A stretch of DNA of 64,000 nt from JANPLD01 sp964445765 (GTDB taxonomy: Bacteria > Pseudomonadota > Alphaproteobacteria > Rickettsiales > UBA8987). Shown here in pieces: positions 42,591 to 51,684 of the stretch. Both the position numbers and the translations under genes were made by a program. The notes beneath the pieces are model-generated. The model ran no database searches and was not told the origin of the DNA. It saw only the letters and a list, made by a program, of their open reading frames with translations. Location: positions 372,001 through 436,000 of the forward strand of contig CAYULD010000001.1 of NCBI GenBank assembly GCA_964445765.1, read 5' to 3'. How positions within the stretch are numbered: the stretch's first letter is position 1; each line of letters starts with the position of its first letter.

Positions 42591-43178
42591 ATGCGTAAAG
42601 CAAGTATTGAAAGAAAAACAAAAGAAACAATTATCACCTGTGAAATTAATCTTGATGGCACAGGTAAATATGAAATTTCAACTGGCATTGGTTTTCTTGA
42701 CCATATGCTAGAGCAACTCTCTCGCCATAGTTTAATTGATATTAAACTGCAGGCCAAAGGTGATTTGCACATTGATTATCATCACACCACTGAAGATTCT
42801 GGCATTACAATTGGGCAGGCATTCGCACAAGCTATCGGCGATAAAATTGGCATTCGCAGATATGCTCATAGTTACATACCAATGGATGAAACTCTAAGCA
42901 GAGTTGCACTTGATATTTCTAATCGCCCTTATTTAATTTGGAATGTAAATTTCACTCGTGATAAAATTGGTGAAATGGATACTGAGCTTTTTAAGGAATG
43001 GTTTGGAGCCTTTGCACAAGCCGCTGGCATAACACTTCACATTGAAAATTTATATGGCACAAATAGCCATCACATAATTGAAAGTTGCTATAAAGGCCTT
43101 GCAAAAGCTCTTAGACAAGCTATTGAAATTGACCCTCGTGCTAGTAATATTTTACCCTCAACTAAAGGGAGCTTGTAA
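42591..43178 (+). CDS. hisB: Imidazoleglycerol-phosphate dehydratase
   Basis: HisB catalyses the dehydration step of histidine synthesis with two manganese ions. The 195-residue monofunctional product shows the metal-binding blocks GFLDHMLEQLSRHS, HIDYHHTTEDSGI and GTNSHHIIESCYKG, and the SRVALDISNRPYL strand. Length is normal, without the phosphatase domain of the enterobacterial fusion. The start has AGGA at good spacing. It is followed after 6 bp by a DUF2628 gene, the usual alphaproteobacterial neighbour. Confidence 0.95.
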   Translation: MRKASIERKTKETIITCEINLDGTGKYEISTGIGFLDHMLEQLSRHSLIDIKLQAKGDLHIDYHHTTEDSGITIGQAFAQAIGDKIGIRRYAHSYIPMDETLSRVALDISNRPYLIWNVNFTRDKIGEMDTELFKEWFGAFAQAAGITLHIENLYGTNSHHIIESCYKGLAKALRQAIEIDPRASNILPSTKGSL

Positions 43179-43184
43179 TTAAAA

Positions 43185-43568
43185 ATGAAAACATTTGAAA
43201 TATATATCAAAGAAAATGCAGATGGGTTGCCAGTTGATGTGGAATCTGTAAAAACTGGTTTTAATTTTTATGCGTTTATTTTCTCAAGTTTTTGGGCTTT
43301 ATATCACAGAATTTGGCCATTATTTTTTGGTTTAATTACAATAGATATTTTATTTTTTTACTTAATTTATAAATCACCGGAATCTGCTTTTTTATGCAGA
43401 TTTTTAAGTTTAATCATAAATATTTTAATAGGCTTTGAAGCAAGCAATTTTAGGGGCAAACAATTAATAAAAAATAATTATAAATTAGCTGATATTTCTA
43501 TAGCTAACAACAACATTTCCGCTGAGCAGAGATTCCTTGATAGGTTTTCTTTTCCTGCCACGATTTGA
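43185..43568 (+). CDS. DUF2628 membrane protein
   Basis: DUF2628 proteins are small membrane proteins commonly placed between hisB and hisH in alphaproteobacteria, with unknown function. The 127-residue product has the family's FNFYAFIFSSFWALYHRIW segment (about 26-44), two further hydrophobic helices (about 47-66 and 72-86), the EASNFRG segment and the closing AEQRFLDRF. It follows hisB by 6 bp. Its last 84 bp overlap the convergent gene ending at 43485, an unusually long overlap. hisH does not follow, so the his cluster is broken here. Confidence 0.85.
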   Translation: MKTFEIYIKENADGLPVDVESVKTGFNFYAFIFSSFWALYHRIWPLFFGLITIDILFFYLIYKSPESAFLCRFLSLIINILIGFEASNFRGKQLIKNNYKLADISIANNNISAEQRFLDRFSFPATI

Positions 43569-43943
43569 TTTTACTTTTTTGGTTTTTTCAAGTTTTTTTC
43601 TGAGTTTATTTATCCTTTTTTGCTGCGGGCTTACTTGCAAAATTTTTCTTATACATTTTTTTAAGTAACAAAATTCAATTCCAGCCATTTCAGAAACAAA
43701 TTTAAGATCATCACTTTCAGAATTTAGCCAAGCTATCGCTTTTGCTCTTATCTTTTTATTATCAAGCTGATTTGAATTGCTGGAAGCATCAATTAAAGCC
43801 TGCATAATAACGCCACGCCATAAATGCCTGTAGGGGTTAGGTTTTTCATTATGGTTTTTTCTAGGGGTGATTTTTATAAATTCATCTTTCGTAAGTTTGC
43901 TTGATAATAAATCAGTAATCAAACTCTCATCTAATCTAGGCAT
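43485..43943 (-). CDS. Uncharacterised basic protein, alphaproteobacterial type
   Basis: The 152-residue product is not assigned. The segment YRHLWRGVIMQALIDA followed by KAIAWLNSESDDLKFVSEMAGIE (given here in part) resembles a set of small alphaproteobacterial proteins of unknown function. The C-terminus is very basic (INKLRKKLEKTKKVKSNRGR), suggesting nucleic-acid binding. ATG 43943 has GGGG about five bases upstream. It overlaps the 3' end of the DUF2628 gene by 84 bp. Some related proteins occur near phage genes, but nothing else here suggests a prophage. Confidence 0.6.
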   Translation of the reverse strand: MPRLDESLITDLLSSKLTKDEFIKITPRKNHNEKPNPYRHLWRGVIMQALIDASSNSNQLDNKKIRAKAIAWLNSESDDLKFVSEMAGIEFCYLKKCIRKILQVSPQQKRINKLRKKLEKTKKVKSNRGRKRKPIKESLLSGNVVVSYRNIS

Positions 43944-44079
43944 AAAAACCCCAATAGGTTGATAAATTTAACCGCAGGTTGATGTTAGAACGAAGAATTT
44001 TTAATTGGAAGCCCCCCTTTTTTTTAGTTGGTTTTTTTGAATTTATTGACTTATAAATTCTAAAAAAAAATTACATACT

Positions 44080-45459
44080 ATGTCAATTATCACAAGATTT
44101 GCACCATCTCCAACTGGTTTTTTACATATTGGCGGTGCAAGAACGGCTTTATTTAATTATCTTTACACTAAAAAAATAGGCGGAAAATTTTTACTTCGCA
44201 TTGAAGATACTGATAAAAAACGCTCTACGCAAGAAGCAATAGATGCAATAATCTCAGGGCTAAATTGGCTTGGAATTAATTATGATGATGAGCCCATTTT
44301 TCAATCTCAAAGAGAAGCCAGACATAAAGAAATTGCCTATAAATTATTAGAAATTGGTGCGGCTTATAAATGCTTCTGCACCCCTGAGGAATTAGATGAG
44401 CTTCGCAAACAAGCAGAAAGTGAAGGCAAAGCCTTCAAATATCCCAAAATTTGGCGAGATATTCCGCCAGAAAAACACCCCAATAAGCCCTTCGCAATTC
44501 GTATTAAAGCACCTCTTAATGGTGAAATTACTATAAATGATTTAGTGCAAGGTGAAGTTAGCTATCCGGCTTCTGAGCTTGATGATATGGTTATTCTGCG
44601 GGCAGATGGCACGCCAACTTATATGCTTGCAGTGGTGGTTGATGATTTTGATATGAAAATAACTGATGTAATTCGTGGTGATGATCACCTAACCAATACA
44701 TTCAGGCAAATCGTAATTTTTAATGCAATGAATTGGCCTTTGCCAAACTTTGCTCACATCCCCCTAATTCATGGGGCAGATGGGGCAAAACTCTCTAAAA
44801 GGCACGGTGCACTTGGCGTTGAGGAATATCAAAAAATGGGCTATTTGCCTGAGGCAATTTGCAATTATATTATGGGGCTTGGCTGGCATTGGGGCGATGA
44901 AGAAATTATCCCTCAAGCTGAGGCAATTTCTAGGTTTGATATTAAAAAAATCGGTAAATCCCCCTCAAGATTTGATTTTGCAAAACTAGAAAATATAAAT
45001 TCACTTTATCTCAAAAAATTATCAGATGATGAAATTTTTTCGCAAGCAAAAATATTTATAGAAAATAAATTCGGTAATCTAAATCAAGAAATTTCAGAGA
45101 GAATAAAAAAGCTAATTCCTGCCCTAAAAGAACGAGCAAGCAATTTTCAAAAAATTGCAGATTTATGTGATTTTATTTTTTCTAGAGTTAATTATACAGA
45201 AAAAGCTAAGCAGGCTCTAGATAAAGGGGTTTCTCATATTGCACCGCTTAAAAATATCTTTGCAAAAACTGATGATTTTTCAATTAATAATATCAGTCTA
45301 ATTTTTGAAAATTATGCAAAAGAAAATAATATTAAAGCGGGTGAATTTTTACCAAGTTTGAGGGCTGCAATTTGTGGCACAATGGAATCACCTGATTTGA
45401 AGCAAGTTATTTCTGCACTTGGAAAATCGGAAATTATCAAAAGATTAGAAAATTTATAA
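44080..45459 (+). CDS. gltX: Glutamyl-tRNA synthetase
   Basis: GltX charges tRNA-Glu, and in alphaproteobacteria may also charge tRNA-Gln before amidation. The 459-residue product shows the class I HIGH motif in FAPSPTGFLHIGGARTA, the GEEL-like catalytic domain, and the KLSKRHG signature in GADGAKLSKRHGALGV. The anticodon-binding helical domain follows. Length is normal. It is followed after 22 bp by the Mth938-type gene on the same strand. No obvious promoter was identified, although a GAATTTAT...ATAAATTC inverted repeat lies just upstream. Confidence 0.95.
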   Translation: MSIITRFAPSPTGFLHIGGARTALFNYLYTKKIGGKFLLRIEDTDKKRSTQEAIDAIISGLNWLGINYDDEPIFQSQREARHKEIAYKLLEIGAAYKCFCTPEELDELRKQAESEGKAFKYPKIWRDIPPEKHPNKPFAIRIKAPLNGEITINDLVQGEVSYPASELDDMVILRADGTPTYMLAVVVDDFDMKITDVIRGDDHLTNTFRQIVIFNAMNWPLPNFAHIPLIHGADGAKLSKRHGALGVEEYQKMGYLPEAICNYIMGLGWHWGDEEIIPQAEAISRFDIKKIGKSPSRFDFAKLENINSLYLKKLSDDEIFSQAKIFIENKFGNLNQEISERIKKLIPALKERASNFQKIADLCDFIFSRVNYTEKAKQALDKGVSHIAPLKNIFAKTDDFSINNISLIFENYAKENNIKAGEFLPSLRAAICGTMESPDLKQVISALGKSEIIKRLENL

Positions 45460-45481
45460 AATGAATTTATAAAATATTTTT

Positions 45482-45859
45482 ATGCAAGATATAACCCCAA
45501 TTATTCCAGCTAATAAAAAGCAAATTGAATCTTATGGAGAAAAAGTTGTTACAATTTCAGGGCAGAAATTTTATGAAACAATATTTGTAGGAACTGAAAA
45601 TATTTATAATTTCAACAAAAAATTTGCAAATATTAATGAAATTTCTGTAAGTGATTTTTCGCACATACCAAATATTGAAAAAACTGAGATTTTACTTGTT
45701 GGGTATGGCAATTCCTCAAATTTTTTTAATAAAGAGGTTGAAAACCTTTTCAAGCAAAGCAAAACCCCAATAGAATATATGAATAATGGTGCTACCTGCC
45801 GAACTTACAATGTTTTACTATCTGAAGGCAGAGAGGTTTCTGCGTTAATATTTATGTAA
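45482..45859 (+). CDS. Mth938-like / NDUFAF3-family protein
   Basis: The 125-residue protein belongs to the DUF498 (Mth938 domain) family, whose mitochondrial member NDUFAF3 assists complex I assembly. Diagnostic segments are ILLVGYGNSS, the IEYMNNGATCRTYNVLLSEG block and a final VSALIFM strand. It has no metal or enzymatic motif, as usual. It lies 22 bp after gltX. With the NDUFS4-like subunit elsewhere in the window it hints that complex I is of the alphaproteobacterial type. Confidence 0.87.
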   Translation: MQDITPIIPANKKQIESYGEKVVTISGQKFYETIFVGTENIYNFNKKFANINEISVSDFSHIPNIEKTEILLVGYGNSSNFFNKEVENLFKQSKTPIEYMNNGATCRTYNVLLSEGREVSALIFM

Positions 45860-45909
45860 TTATAATCTTGAATCTATTAATTTTTATTCTATTTTCTTTT
45901 GCAAAAATA

Positions 45910-45918
45910 TGGTATAAT
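45910..45918 (+). promoter_or_regulatory. Extended -10 promoter of pdhA
   Basis: TGGTATAAT is an exact extended -10 element (TGnTATAAT) located about 34 bp before the pdhA start at 45952. No good -35 is needed for this type and none is seen. Transcription start would be near 45925. Confidence 0.5.
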
Positions 45919-45951
45919 AAACCTTGAAAATTTATGAAATCAGGCGGTGTA

Positions 45952-46965
45952 ATGTCTAAAATTGAATCCAATGTGAAGCCTATAAAAGGCGATAAAGTTT
46001 CTTCTAAATATTCTAAAGATTTATTATTAAAATTTTATGATACAATGCTTAAAATACGCCGTTTTGAAGAGCGTGCGGGGGCATTGTATGGTATGGGCTT
46101 AATTGGTGGTTTTTGCCATTTATATATTGGGCAAGAAGCGGTTGTTACGGGCGTTCAAGCTAACCTCAAGAAGGGTGATCAAACCATTACAACATATAGA
46201 GATCACGGCCATATGGTTGCGGCAGGCACTGATCCCAAAGTTATCTTTGCGGAGCTTATGGGCAGGGAATCAGGCTGTTCTCGTGGTAAAGGTGGCTCAA
46301 TGCATATGTTTGATTTGGAAAACGGCTTTTATGGTGGGCATGGCATAGTTGGGGCGAATGTTCCGCTTGGTGCAGGGCTTGCTTTTGCTAATAAATATCG
46401 CGGTAATGATAATATCTCAGTTACATATTTTGGGGATGGCGCAGCAAATCAGGGGCAAGTTTATGAAACGCTAAATATGGCGGCTTTGTGGAATTTGCCA
46501 GCAATTTTCATTGTTGAAAACAATGAATATGCAATGGGAACTTCCACTAAAAGATCCGCTGCTAATACTGAATATCACAAGCGTGGTGAGGGCTTTGGCG
46601 TTAAAGGCAGGCTTGTAAATGGTATGGATGTTTTAGAGGTTTATGAAGCCGCTAAAGAGGCGGTTGACTATGTTAGAAGTGGTAAAGGCCCCCTTTTAAT
46701 TGAGATGAAAACATATCGTTATCGTGGCCATTCAATGTCTGACCCTGCAAAATATAGAACCAAGGAAGAAGTTGCAGAATTTAAGGAGAAAAAAGACCCT
46801 ATTATAAATCTGCAAAGATATATGCTTGAAAATAACATTGCAAGCGAGGCTGATTTTAACGAGATTGATAAAAATGTTAAAAAAATCATTGAAGATGCGG
46901 TTGAGTTTTCTAAAAACAGCCCAGAGCCTGATGCTAATGAACTTTTCACTGATGTTTTAAGATAA
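45952..46965 (+). CDS. pdhA: Pyruvate dehydrogenase E1 component, alpha subunit
   Basis: The E1 alpha subunit binds thiamine diphosphate with PdhB and decarboxylates pyruvate. The 337-residue product has FCHLYIGQEAVVTGV, the TTYRDHGHMVA loop, the ThDP motif beginning GDGAANQG and ending VENN, and the conserved YRYRGHSMSDPAKYRT loop. I prefer ATG 45952, which has AGGCGG upstream, over ATG 45934. In most alphaproteobacteria pdhB and pdhC follow; here a tRNA gene begins six bases after the stop, so the operon is split. A related branched-chain E1 alpha is less likely given the motifs. Confidence 0.9.
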   Translation: MSKIESNVKPIKGDKVSSKYSKDLLLKFYDTMLKIRRFEERAGALYGMGLIGGFCHLYIGQEAVVTGVQANLKKGDQTITTYRDHGHMVAAGTDPKVIFAELMGRESGCSRGKGGSMHMFDLENGFYGGHGIVGANVPLGAGLAFANKYRGNDNISVTYFGDGAANQGQVYETLNMAALWNLPAIFIVENNEYAMGTSTKRSAANTEYHKRGEGFGVKGRLVNGMDVLEVYEAAKEAVDYVRSGKGPLLIEMKTYRYRGHSMSDPAKYRTKEEVAEFKEKKDPIINLQRYMLENNIASEADFNEIDKNVKKIIEDAVEFSKNSPEPDANELFTDVLR

Positions 46966-46970
46966 ATTTT

Positions 46971-47046
<76 letters not shown>

Positions 47047-47323
47047 TTTATATATCTTTCTAGTAAATCTCAGTTTGTTTTTGTGCCGTGTGAGTGGCTA
47101 GTTTAGCCTTGCTTGTGGCGTTTGAGAGTTTCTCAAATTTTGCTCTAAATTGCTATTATTGCCTAATTTCTTATAAAAACCTCTAATCTTCTAAATAGGC
47201 TGTGGAGTTATTCTAAAATCATTCTCCAGATTTTTTATTAGGTTTTACAATGCTTTCAAAGCGTTTTTATCTTTAGCAGTTAGGTCAACATAAAACCTAG
47301 AGCAAAGGGAACTAAGAAAATTC
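47047..47323. other. Non-coding gap after tRNA-Ala, possible gene relic
   Basis: No gene of normal length was found in this 277-bp gap. On the reverse strand one frame reads coherently for about 30 codons (beginning YNIKQGENFLSSLC) and continues past two stops without a start codon. This may be a decayed gene downstream of the tRNA, but AT-rich chance is a real alternative. Confidence 0.25.
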
Positions 47324-47932
47324 TCACCTTGCTTTATGTTGTAATATCACCCCTCTAAAAGTAAGGGAAAGTCTTCTTTTTCTGGTAACTATTTCACCAT
47401 TTATCTTATCAGTTTTGCGAGCGGGGATTGCGTGTTGCCATTTATAGCGTGCATCGCCCGTTAGTAGAACCATGCTTCTTTTCTCCAACAAAACTGGAAT
47501 TTTTTGATTTGTGTTAGGATTTATAAACTCCATCACGGCATCACTACCTAAGCTTAGCGAAGCGATTCTATCACCAAAACAAGGCACGCAATCAATATGT
47601 GCTGAAATACCTTGCCCCACCTGATATTCATTTATGATAACTTGGTCTGGAATTTTCTCAAAAATGTTTTTGTGATGTAAATTATCAGCGAAAATCTGCA
47701 GCCAATCAGGCAGTTTGCCAAGATATAAATCGTGAGTTACGGCTCTGGCTTTATAATCATATTTCCAACCATAATGCTGAACACGGCGTTTTAAGTCATT
47801 TAACCAAGGTTGATTATCAATAGTTTTAATTAAATTCTTTTCTTCATCTTCAGAAATGAAATTAGAAAAATATTGAAGCCCAGCTAGTTCAATTTGTTTC
47901 CCTACCTTAGAGTTTAAAAGATTTAACTGCAT
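47324..47932 (-). CDS. AlkB-family 2-oxoglutarate/Fe(II) dioxygenase
   Basis: AlkB-type enzymes remove alkyl lesions from DNA or RNA by oxidation. The 202-residue product has the iron-binding His-x-Asp in ISAHIDCVPCFG and the distal His in KWQHAIPAR. The 2-oxoglutarate arginines lie in TRKRRLSLTFR. The VQHYGWKYDYKARAV segment is the substrate lid. The pattern is closer to the ALKBH8/AlkB-like group than to E. coli AlkB. Its ATG follows directly on the stop of the upstream 165-residue gene, so they are co-translated. Confidence 0.88.
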   Translation of the reverse strand: MQLNLLNSKVGKQIELAGLQYFSNFISEDEEKNLIKTIDNQPWLNDLKRRVQHYGWKYDYKARAVTHDLYLGKLPDWLQIFADNLHHKNIFEKIPDQVIINEYQVGQGISAHIDCVPCFGDRIASLSLGSDAVMEFINPNTNQKIPVLLEKRSMVLLTGDARYKWQHAIPARKTDKINGEIVTRKRRLSLTFRGVILQHKAR

Positions 47933-48430
47933 TTATTTTCTCAAAGAATTTCTTTCCGCTAGAACACGCTCCCTTTCTGATTTATCTGAATCAAGGCTTT
48001 TATTTAAAAAGTCGATTATTGAATCTAGTTTAGTTTCAAATTCATGATAATTTATAATCAAGGATTGAATATTCTTTAAGTTATTATTTTTACTAGATTT
48101 TTCGTTTCCTTCCTCGAAGTCTTTTTTAATTTTTTTGAAGTCTGAGTTTTTTTCTTCCAATTCAATTTTCCACCGCTCCATTAAACCAGAATGAAAACGG
48201 CCTGTTAGGTTTAAAACCCCTTTCTTTGAACTATCAGCTTCTAATATTAACTCTGGAATTTGTTTTATTTTATTGGTTAAAAAATTTTCAAGCTTACCCT
48301 TTTCAAGATTTAAATCTATTCTCTTGATAGAGGTTGTTTTTTTATAACTTATAATACCCGTGATAGTGACAATAATACCTGTAATAGCACCAGTCAATGA
48401 CATCCAAAAATTAGGGTCTTTATAATCCAT
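47933..48430 (-). CDS. Membrane-anchored coiled-coil protein, unknown
   Basis: The 165-residue product is not recognised. It has one N-terminal membrane helix (FWMSLTGAITGIIVTITGII, about 8-27) and a long charged cytoplasmic part with predicted coiled coil (about 90-165, rich in Lys and Glu). It abuts the alkB-like gene with no gap (stop at 47933, next ATG at 47932). That tight spacing suggests functional linkage, though no precedent comes to mind. The 217 bp upstream hold no recognisable gene. Confidence 0.6.
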   Translation of the reverse strand: MDYKDPNFWMSLTGAITGIIVTITGIISYKKTTSIKRIDLNLEKGKLENFLTNKIKQIPELILEADSSKKGVLNLTGRFHSGLMERWKIELEEKNSDFKKIKKDFEEGNEKSSKNNNLKNIQSLIINYHEFETKLDSIIDFLNKSLDSDKSERERVLAERNSLRK

Positions 48431-48647
48431 ACAAAAGCTTTTTAAGTTTATTTATTCACACTTAAGAAATAATAACTTTTACCCTATCATAAGTTGTGTA
48501 GAGGAAATTACAATAAAACTAATTTTGCAAAAACAACTCCCTCTGTAATTGCCAAGATTTTGGGAATGGTTGGAGGAGTGATGATACGGTAAGTTTTATG
48601 GGTTGGTTGCCAGTTAAAATGGCGTTAATAATAATTCCATCTTAGAA

Positions 48648-50816
48648 TCAAATAGGCATAACTATTTTTACTTTAGCACCTAAGGTTTCGCCTTCCTCTG
48701 AGGTAATGTTTGAAAGCTCTAATGAGCCTGAGTGATCATCAATAATTTTTTTAACTATAGCAAGCCCAAGCCCAGTTCCCTTTTCACGAGTGGTAACATA
48801 AGGCTCAGTAATTCTATTTAGAAGCTCAGGATTAAAGCCTTTTCCGTTATCAGTAATTTCAATTTCAACATTTTTGCCAGCCTGCAAAAATATAGAGATT
48901 TTGGGTAAATCCCCTGCCCTACTAACGCCACTTTCTTTAAGAGATTCACCTGCATTTTTTAGAGTATTAAGTAAAACTCTAGAAATTTGCTCTTTATCAA
49001 AATCAAAAATTATATCTCGCTCAGGAATATTAAGGATATATTCAATCTCAGAATTAACTAATTTTTCTGAGAAAACCGCTTCTTTAATAACCTCACAAAT
49101 ATTATTTTTAAGCATTATAGGCTCTGGCATTCGGGCAAAATCTGAAAACTCCTTAACAATTCTTTCAATATTTTCAGAATGCCTGATAATTGTATCAATA
49201 TAACGATTGAAATTTTCTTTATCTTCCTCAGCAATAAGTTTGCCAAATTTATTCCTTATGCGTTCCGCAGAGAGATTTATTGGCGTTAGAGGATTTTTTA
49301 TTTCGTGGGCAATTCTTCTAGCAACATCACTCCAAGCTGCCATTCTTTGAGCGTTAACGAGTTTAGAAATATTATCTATAGTAATAATATACCCCTCAAC
49401 TTGGCGAGAATTTTCTTCAGTAACAATTCTAATTAGAAGATTTTGTATTACGCCATCTCTTTTAATATCAATTTGCTGTTGAAAAATCTTTTCTTCAACC
49501 TCACGCAATTTTGAAAAATATAAAGTAATCTCCGGAAATATATCTGCAATATATCTGCCACTAACTGAATGCTCATCAACTTTAAGAATATCTGCAACTG
49601 ATTTATTAAAAATTCTAATTCTTTTATGCTCATCTAGGGCAATTATTCCAGAATTTACGCCTGAGAAAACTGCCTCAATAAGCCTTCTTCTTTGGTCAAT
49701 TTGGCGGTTTACCTCAACTAATTGCAACTGATTTTTTTGTAAATTTCCAGTCATTCTATTAAATGCCTTAAATAAAGTTGTTACCTCATCATTATTAGCC
49801 CTATCTTCTAAGCGAACTGTTAAATCACCAGATTGCACACGCTCTGTTGCTTTAATTAATTTATGAATTGGCGAAACTAATTTATATGCAAAAATTAAGC
49901 CTATCCAGATTGCCGAAAGCACTAAAATTGTTGAAACACCAATAAAAGCCAGAATAAATTGCAACTGAAGATTATCAGCATTTTGCCGAACAGAATTATA
50001 TTCAAATGCAGAATCTTTAGTTTGTTTAGTATATTCAAGAACTTTCGGATCAATTTTTCTGCTGACTAGCAAATAAGTATCATTAAAACCTTTAAGTTTT
50101 ATAAGAACCTTAACTTTATTTTCATCTTCAGTGGTAAGCACAATCTCACCATTATCAGCCCTTGCTAAAGATTCAGAATTTATAGCATCAAAATCAATTA
50201 AATATGGAATTGTTCCATCAGAATGAGCCAAAATATCTTCTTTTCTAAAAACTATTGCATCTGAAAGATTACGCCAGCTAGCTTGTGCGGTTAAGTAAAT
50301 TTGAAAATCTTTTTTATTTTCAACTAACTCACTAGCAAATCTTGTTATATCACGCGACATTGAATAGGCATCTGCTTTAATATTTTCAGAATGTTCTTTC
50401 AAATATGCTTCCGCAACTTTAACTGAGTTATTAAGGGTTTCACTAATTTTTTCATCAAACCAACCCCGCATACCGAATAAAAAGAATGAAACCGCAAAAC
50501 TTGCAGTAATTAAAGATGGAATAATTGTTAAAAGCGTAAAGAGAACTACTACACGCTTCTGCATTCTAGAGCCTGTGCCGTTTTCAATCGCACGCCTTCT
50601 AATTTGCTGAACTTTTTTGGCAATTAGAACAATCAGAATTATTGCAATAGATGCATTAACCGCAATAATTAATTGCGTGAGCTTAAAATTATATTCATAT
50701 TTACTAAAACTCTCTGAAAACAAATTATACATTAATATTGATGCGGAAATCAAAATTAAAACTACTATTGTAACAAGAGATTTTAGAGAAAATATTTTTC
50801 TAAATATATTTTTCAT
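48648..50816 (-). CDS. ntrY: NtrY-like sensor histidine kinase
   Basis: NtrY is the membrane kinase of the NtrYX system, linked to nitrogen, redox and envelope control in alphaproteobacteria. The 722-residue product (ATG 50816) has four N-terminal membrane segments with a periplasmic loop. A HAMP domain (LVSPIHKLIKATERVQSGDL), a PAS domain (GVNSGIIALDEHKRIRIFNK), the phospho-acceptor site ARRIAHEIKNPLTPINLSAE and an ATPase domain with DNGKGFN and GTGLGLAIVKKI follow. The order and length fit NtrY. The partner regulator ntrX, normally downstream, is not here; a small membrane protein and alkB occupy that place. Confidence 0.9.
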   Translation of the reverse strand: MKNIFRKIFSLKSLVTIVVLILISASILMYNLFSESFSKYEYNFKLTQLIIAVNASIAIILIVLIAKKVQQIRRRAIENGTGSRMQKRVVVLFTLLTIIPSLITASFAVSFFLFGMRGWFDEKISETLNNSVKVAEAYLKEHSENIKADAYSMSRDITRFASELVENKKDFQIYLTAQASWRNLSDAIVFRKEDILAHSDGTIPYLIDFDAINSESLARADNGEIVLTTEDENKVKVLIKLKGFNDTYLLVSRKIDPKVLEYTKQTKDSAFEYNSVRQNADNLQLQFILAFIGVSTILVLSAIWIGLIFAYKLVSPIHKLIKATERVQSGDLTVRLEDRANNDEVTTLFKAFNRMTGNLQKNQLQLVEVNRQIDQRRRLIEAVFSGVNSGIIALDEHKRIRIFNKSVADILKVDEHSVSGRYIADIFPEITLYFSKLREVEEKIFQQQIDIKRDGVIQNLLIRIVTEENSRQVEGYIITIDNISKLVNAQRMAAWSDVARRIAHEIKNPLTPINLSAERIRNKFGKLIAEEDKENFNRYIDTIIRHSENIERIVKEFSDFARMPEPIMLKNNICEVIKEAVFSEKLVNSEIEYILNIPERDIIFDFDKEQISRVLLNTLKNAGESLKESGVSRAGDLPKISIFLQAGKNVEIEITDNGKGFNPELLNRITEPYVTTREKGTGLGLAIVKKIIDDHSGSLELSNITSEEGETLGAKVKIVMPI

Positions 50817-50837
50817 TAAGCGGTTAATATTGTAAAA

Positions 50838-50890
50838 TTTGACATTACTGAAAATAATATTTGACATTACTGAAAATAATAAAATAATAA
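50838..50890. promoter_or_regulatory. Tandem 22-bp repeat with TTGACA boxes between ntrY and hisN-like gene
   Basis: TTTGACATTACTGAAAATAA is part of a perfect 22-bp unit repeated twice in tandem (50838-50859 and 50860-50881). Each copy holds a consensus -35 hexamer TTGACA. The second (50861-50866) has TAATAA (50885-50890) at 18 bp, a fair promoter for the gene starting at 50915. The duplication could be a promoter duplication or a pair of regulator sites. Confidence 0.45.
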
Positions 50891-50914
50891 ATAAAATCAC
50901 TCATTTAATTAAAA

Positions 50915-51670
50915 ATGAACTATATTAACTATAAAAATTTTGTTGAAGTAACACTTATAAATGCTGGCAAAATTGCCTTGAGATACTTTAGAAATAAACC
51001 CAAAAGCTCTTCAAAGCTAGATGGTTCAATAGTTACTATCGCTGATGAAAATATTGAAAAATTTATTACCATTCAAATAAGTAAGTTTTTTCCTGAGCAT
51101 TCAATTTATGGTGAAGAATTTTCTTCTGATAATAGTAAATTACAAGATGAATTTTGCTGGGTGATTGACCCTATTGATGGCACTTCTAGCTTCGCAAGTG
51201 GCAGGCCGATGTGGGGTATAATGCTTGCATTAATGCATAAAGGCAAGCCTGTTATTGGTGCAATTTATAACCCGTTCACCGAAGATTTATGGCTTGGCAT
51301 AAAAGGGCAGAAAAATTATAAATCATATTATAATAATAAAATGATTTCAGTAAAAAAAGATAACAAAAACTCTAATCAAACCAATATTATCGCTACAACT
51401 TCACCTGATTTATTAGATAAAAAAGGTAGGTTTTTATTTGATGATTTGACTAAAAAATTTTCCGCAAAAAAAATATATGGTGGTGATTGTTATAATTATG
51501 GTTTGCTTGCAAATGGTTATATTAAAGCAATTTATGAGCAAGTCTTAAAACCCTATGATTACTTACCTTTGCTACCTATTTTATGGGGCGTTAATGCAAA
51601 AATAACTGATGAGAATGGCAAAGAAATTACAAATTATCAAAAACCTTCTTCTCTAATTTGCGTTTTGTAA
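50915..51670 (+). CDS. hisN: Inositol-monophosphatase-family protein, likely histidinol-phosphatase
   Basis: The 251-residue product has the metal-binding motifs of the family: YGEEF, WVIDPIDGTSSFASGRPMWG and the C-terminal DCYNYGLLANGYIKAIYEQ with KPYDYLPLLPI. The SGRPMWGIMLALMHKGKPV stretch and GGDCYNYGLL/LKPYDYL blocks match HisN-type histidinol-phosphate phosphatases of alphaproteobacteria better than SuhB. HisN would complete the histidine route represented by hisI and hisB. An inositol- or sugar-phosphatase role remains possible. It is divergent from ntrY. Confidence 0.75.
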   Translation: MNYINYKNFVEVTLINAGKIALRYFRNKPKSSSKLDGSIVTIADENIEKFITIQISKFFPEHSIYGEEFSSDNSKLQDEFCWVIDPIDGTSSFASGRPMWGIMLALMHKGKPVIGAIYNPFTEDLWLGIKGQKNYKSYYNNKMISVKKDNKNSNQTNIIATTSPDLLDKKGRFLFDDLTKKFSAKKIYGGDCYNYGLLANGYIKAIYEQVLKPYDYLPLLPILWGVNAKITDENGKEITNYQKPSSLICVL

Positions 51671-51684
51671 ATATTGCAAGAAAA

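Noticed and set aside
44039..44079. gltX promoter at TTGACT
   Set aside because: A -10 at correct spacing would overlap the start codon region, so it is unlikely to be the gltX promoter.
47047..47323. Decayed gene after tRNA-Ala
   Set aside because: A 30-codon coherent reverse frame continues through two stops, but there is no start codon and no family match. Kept only as a low-confidence note.
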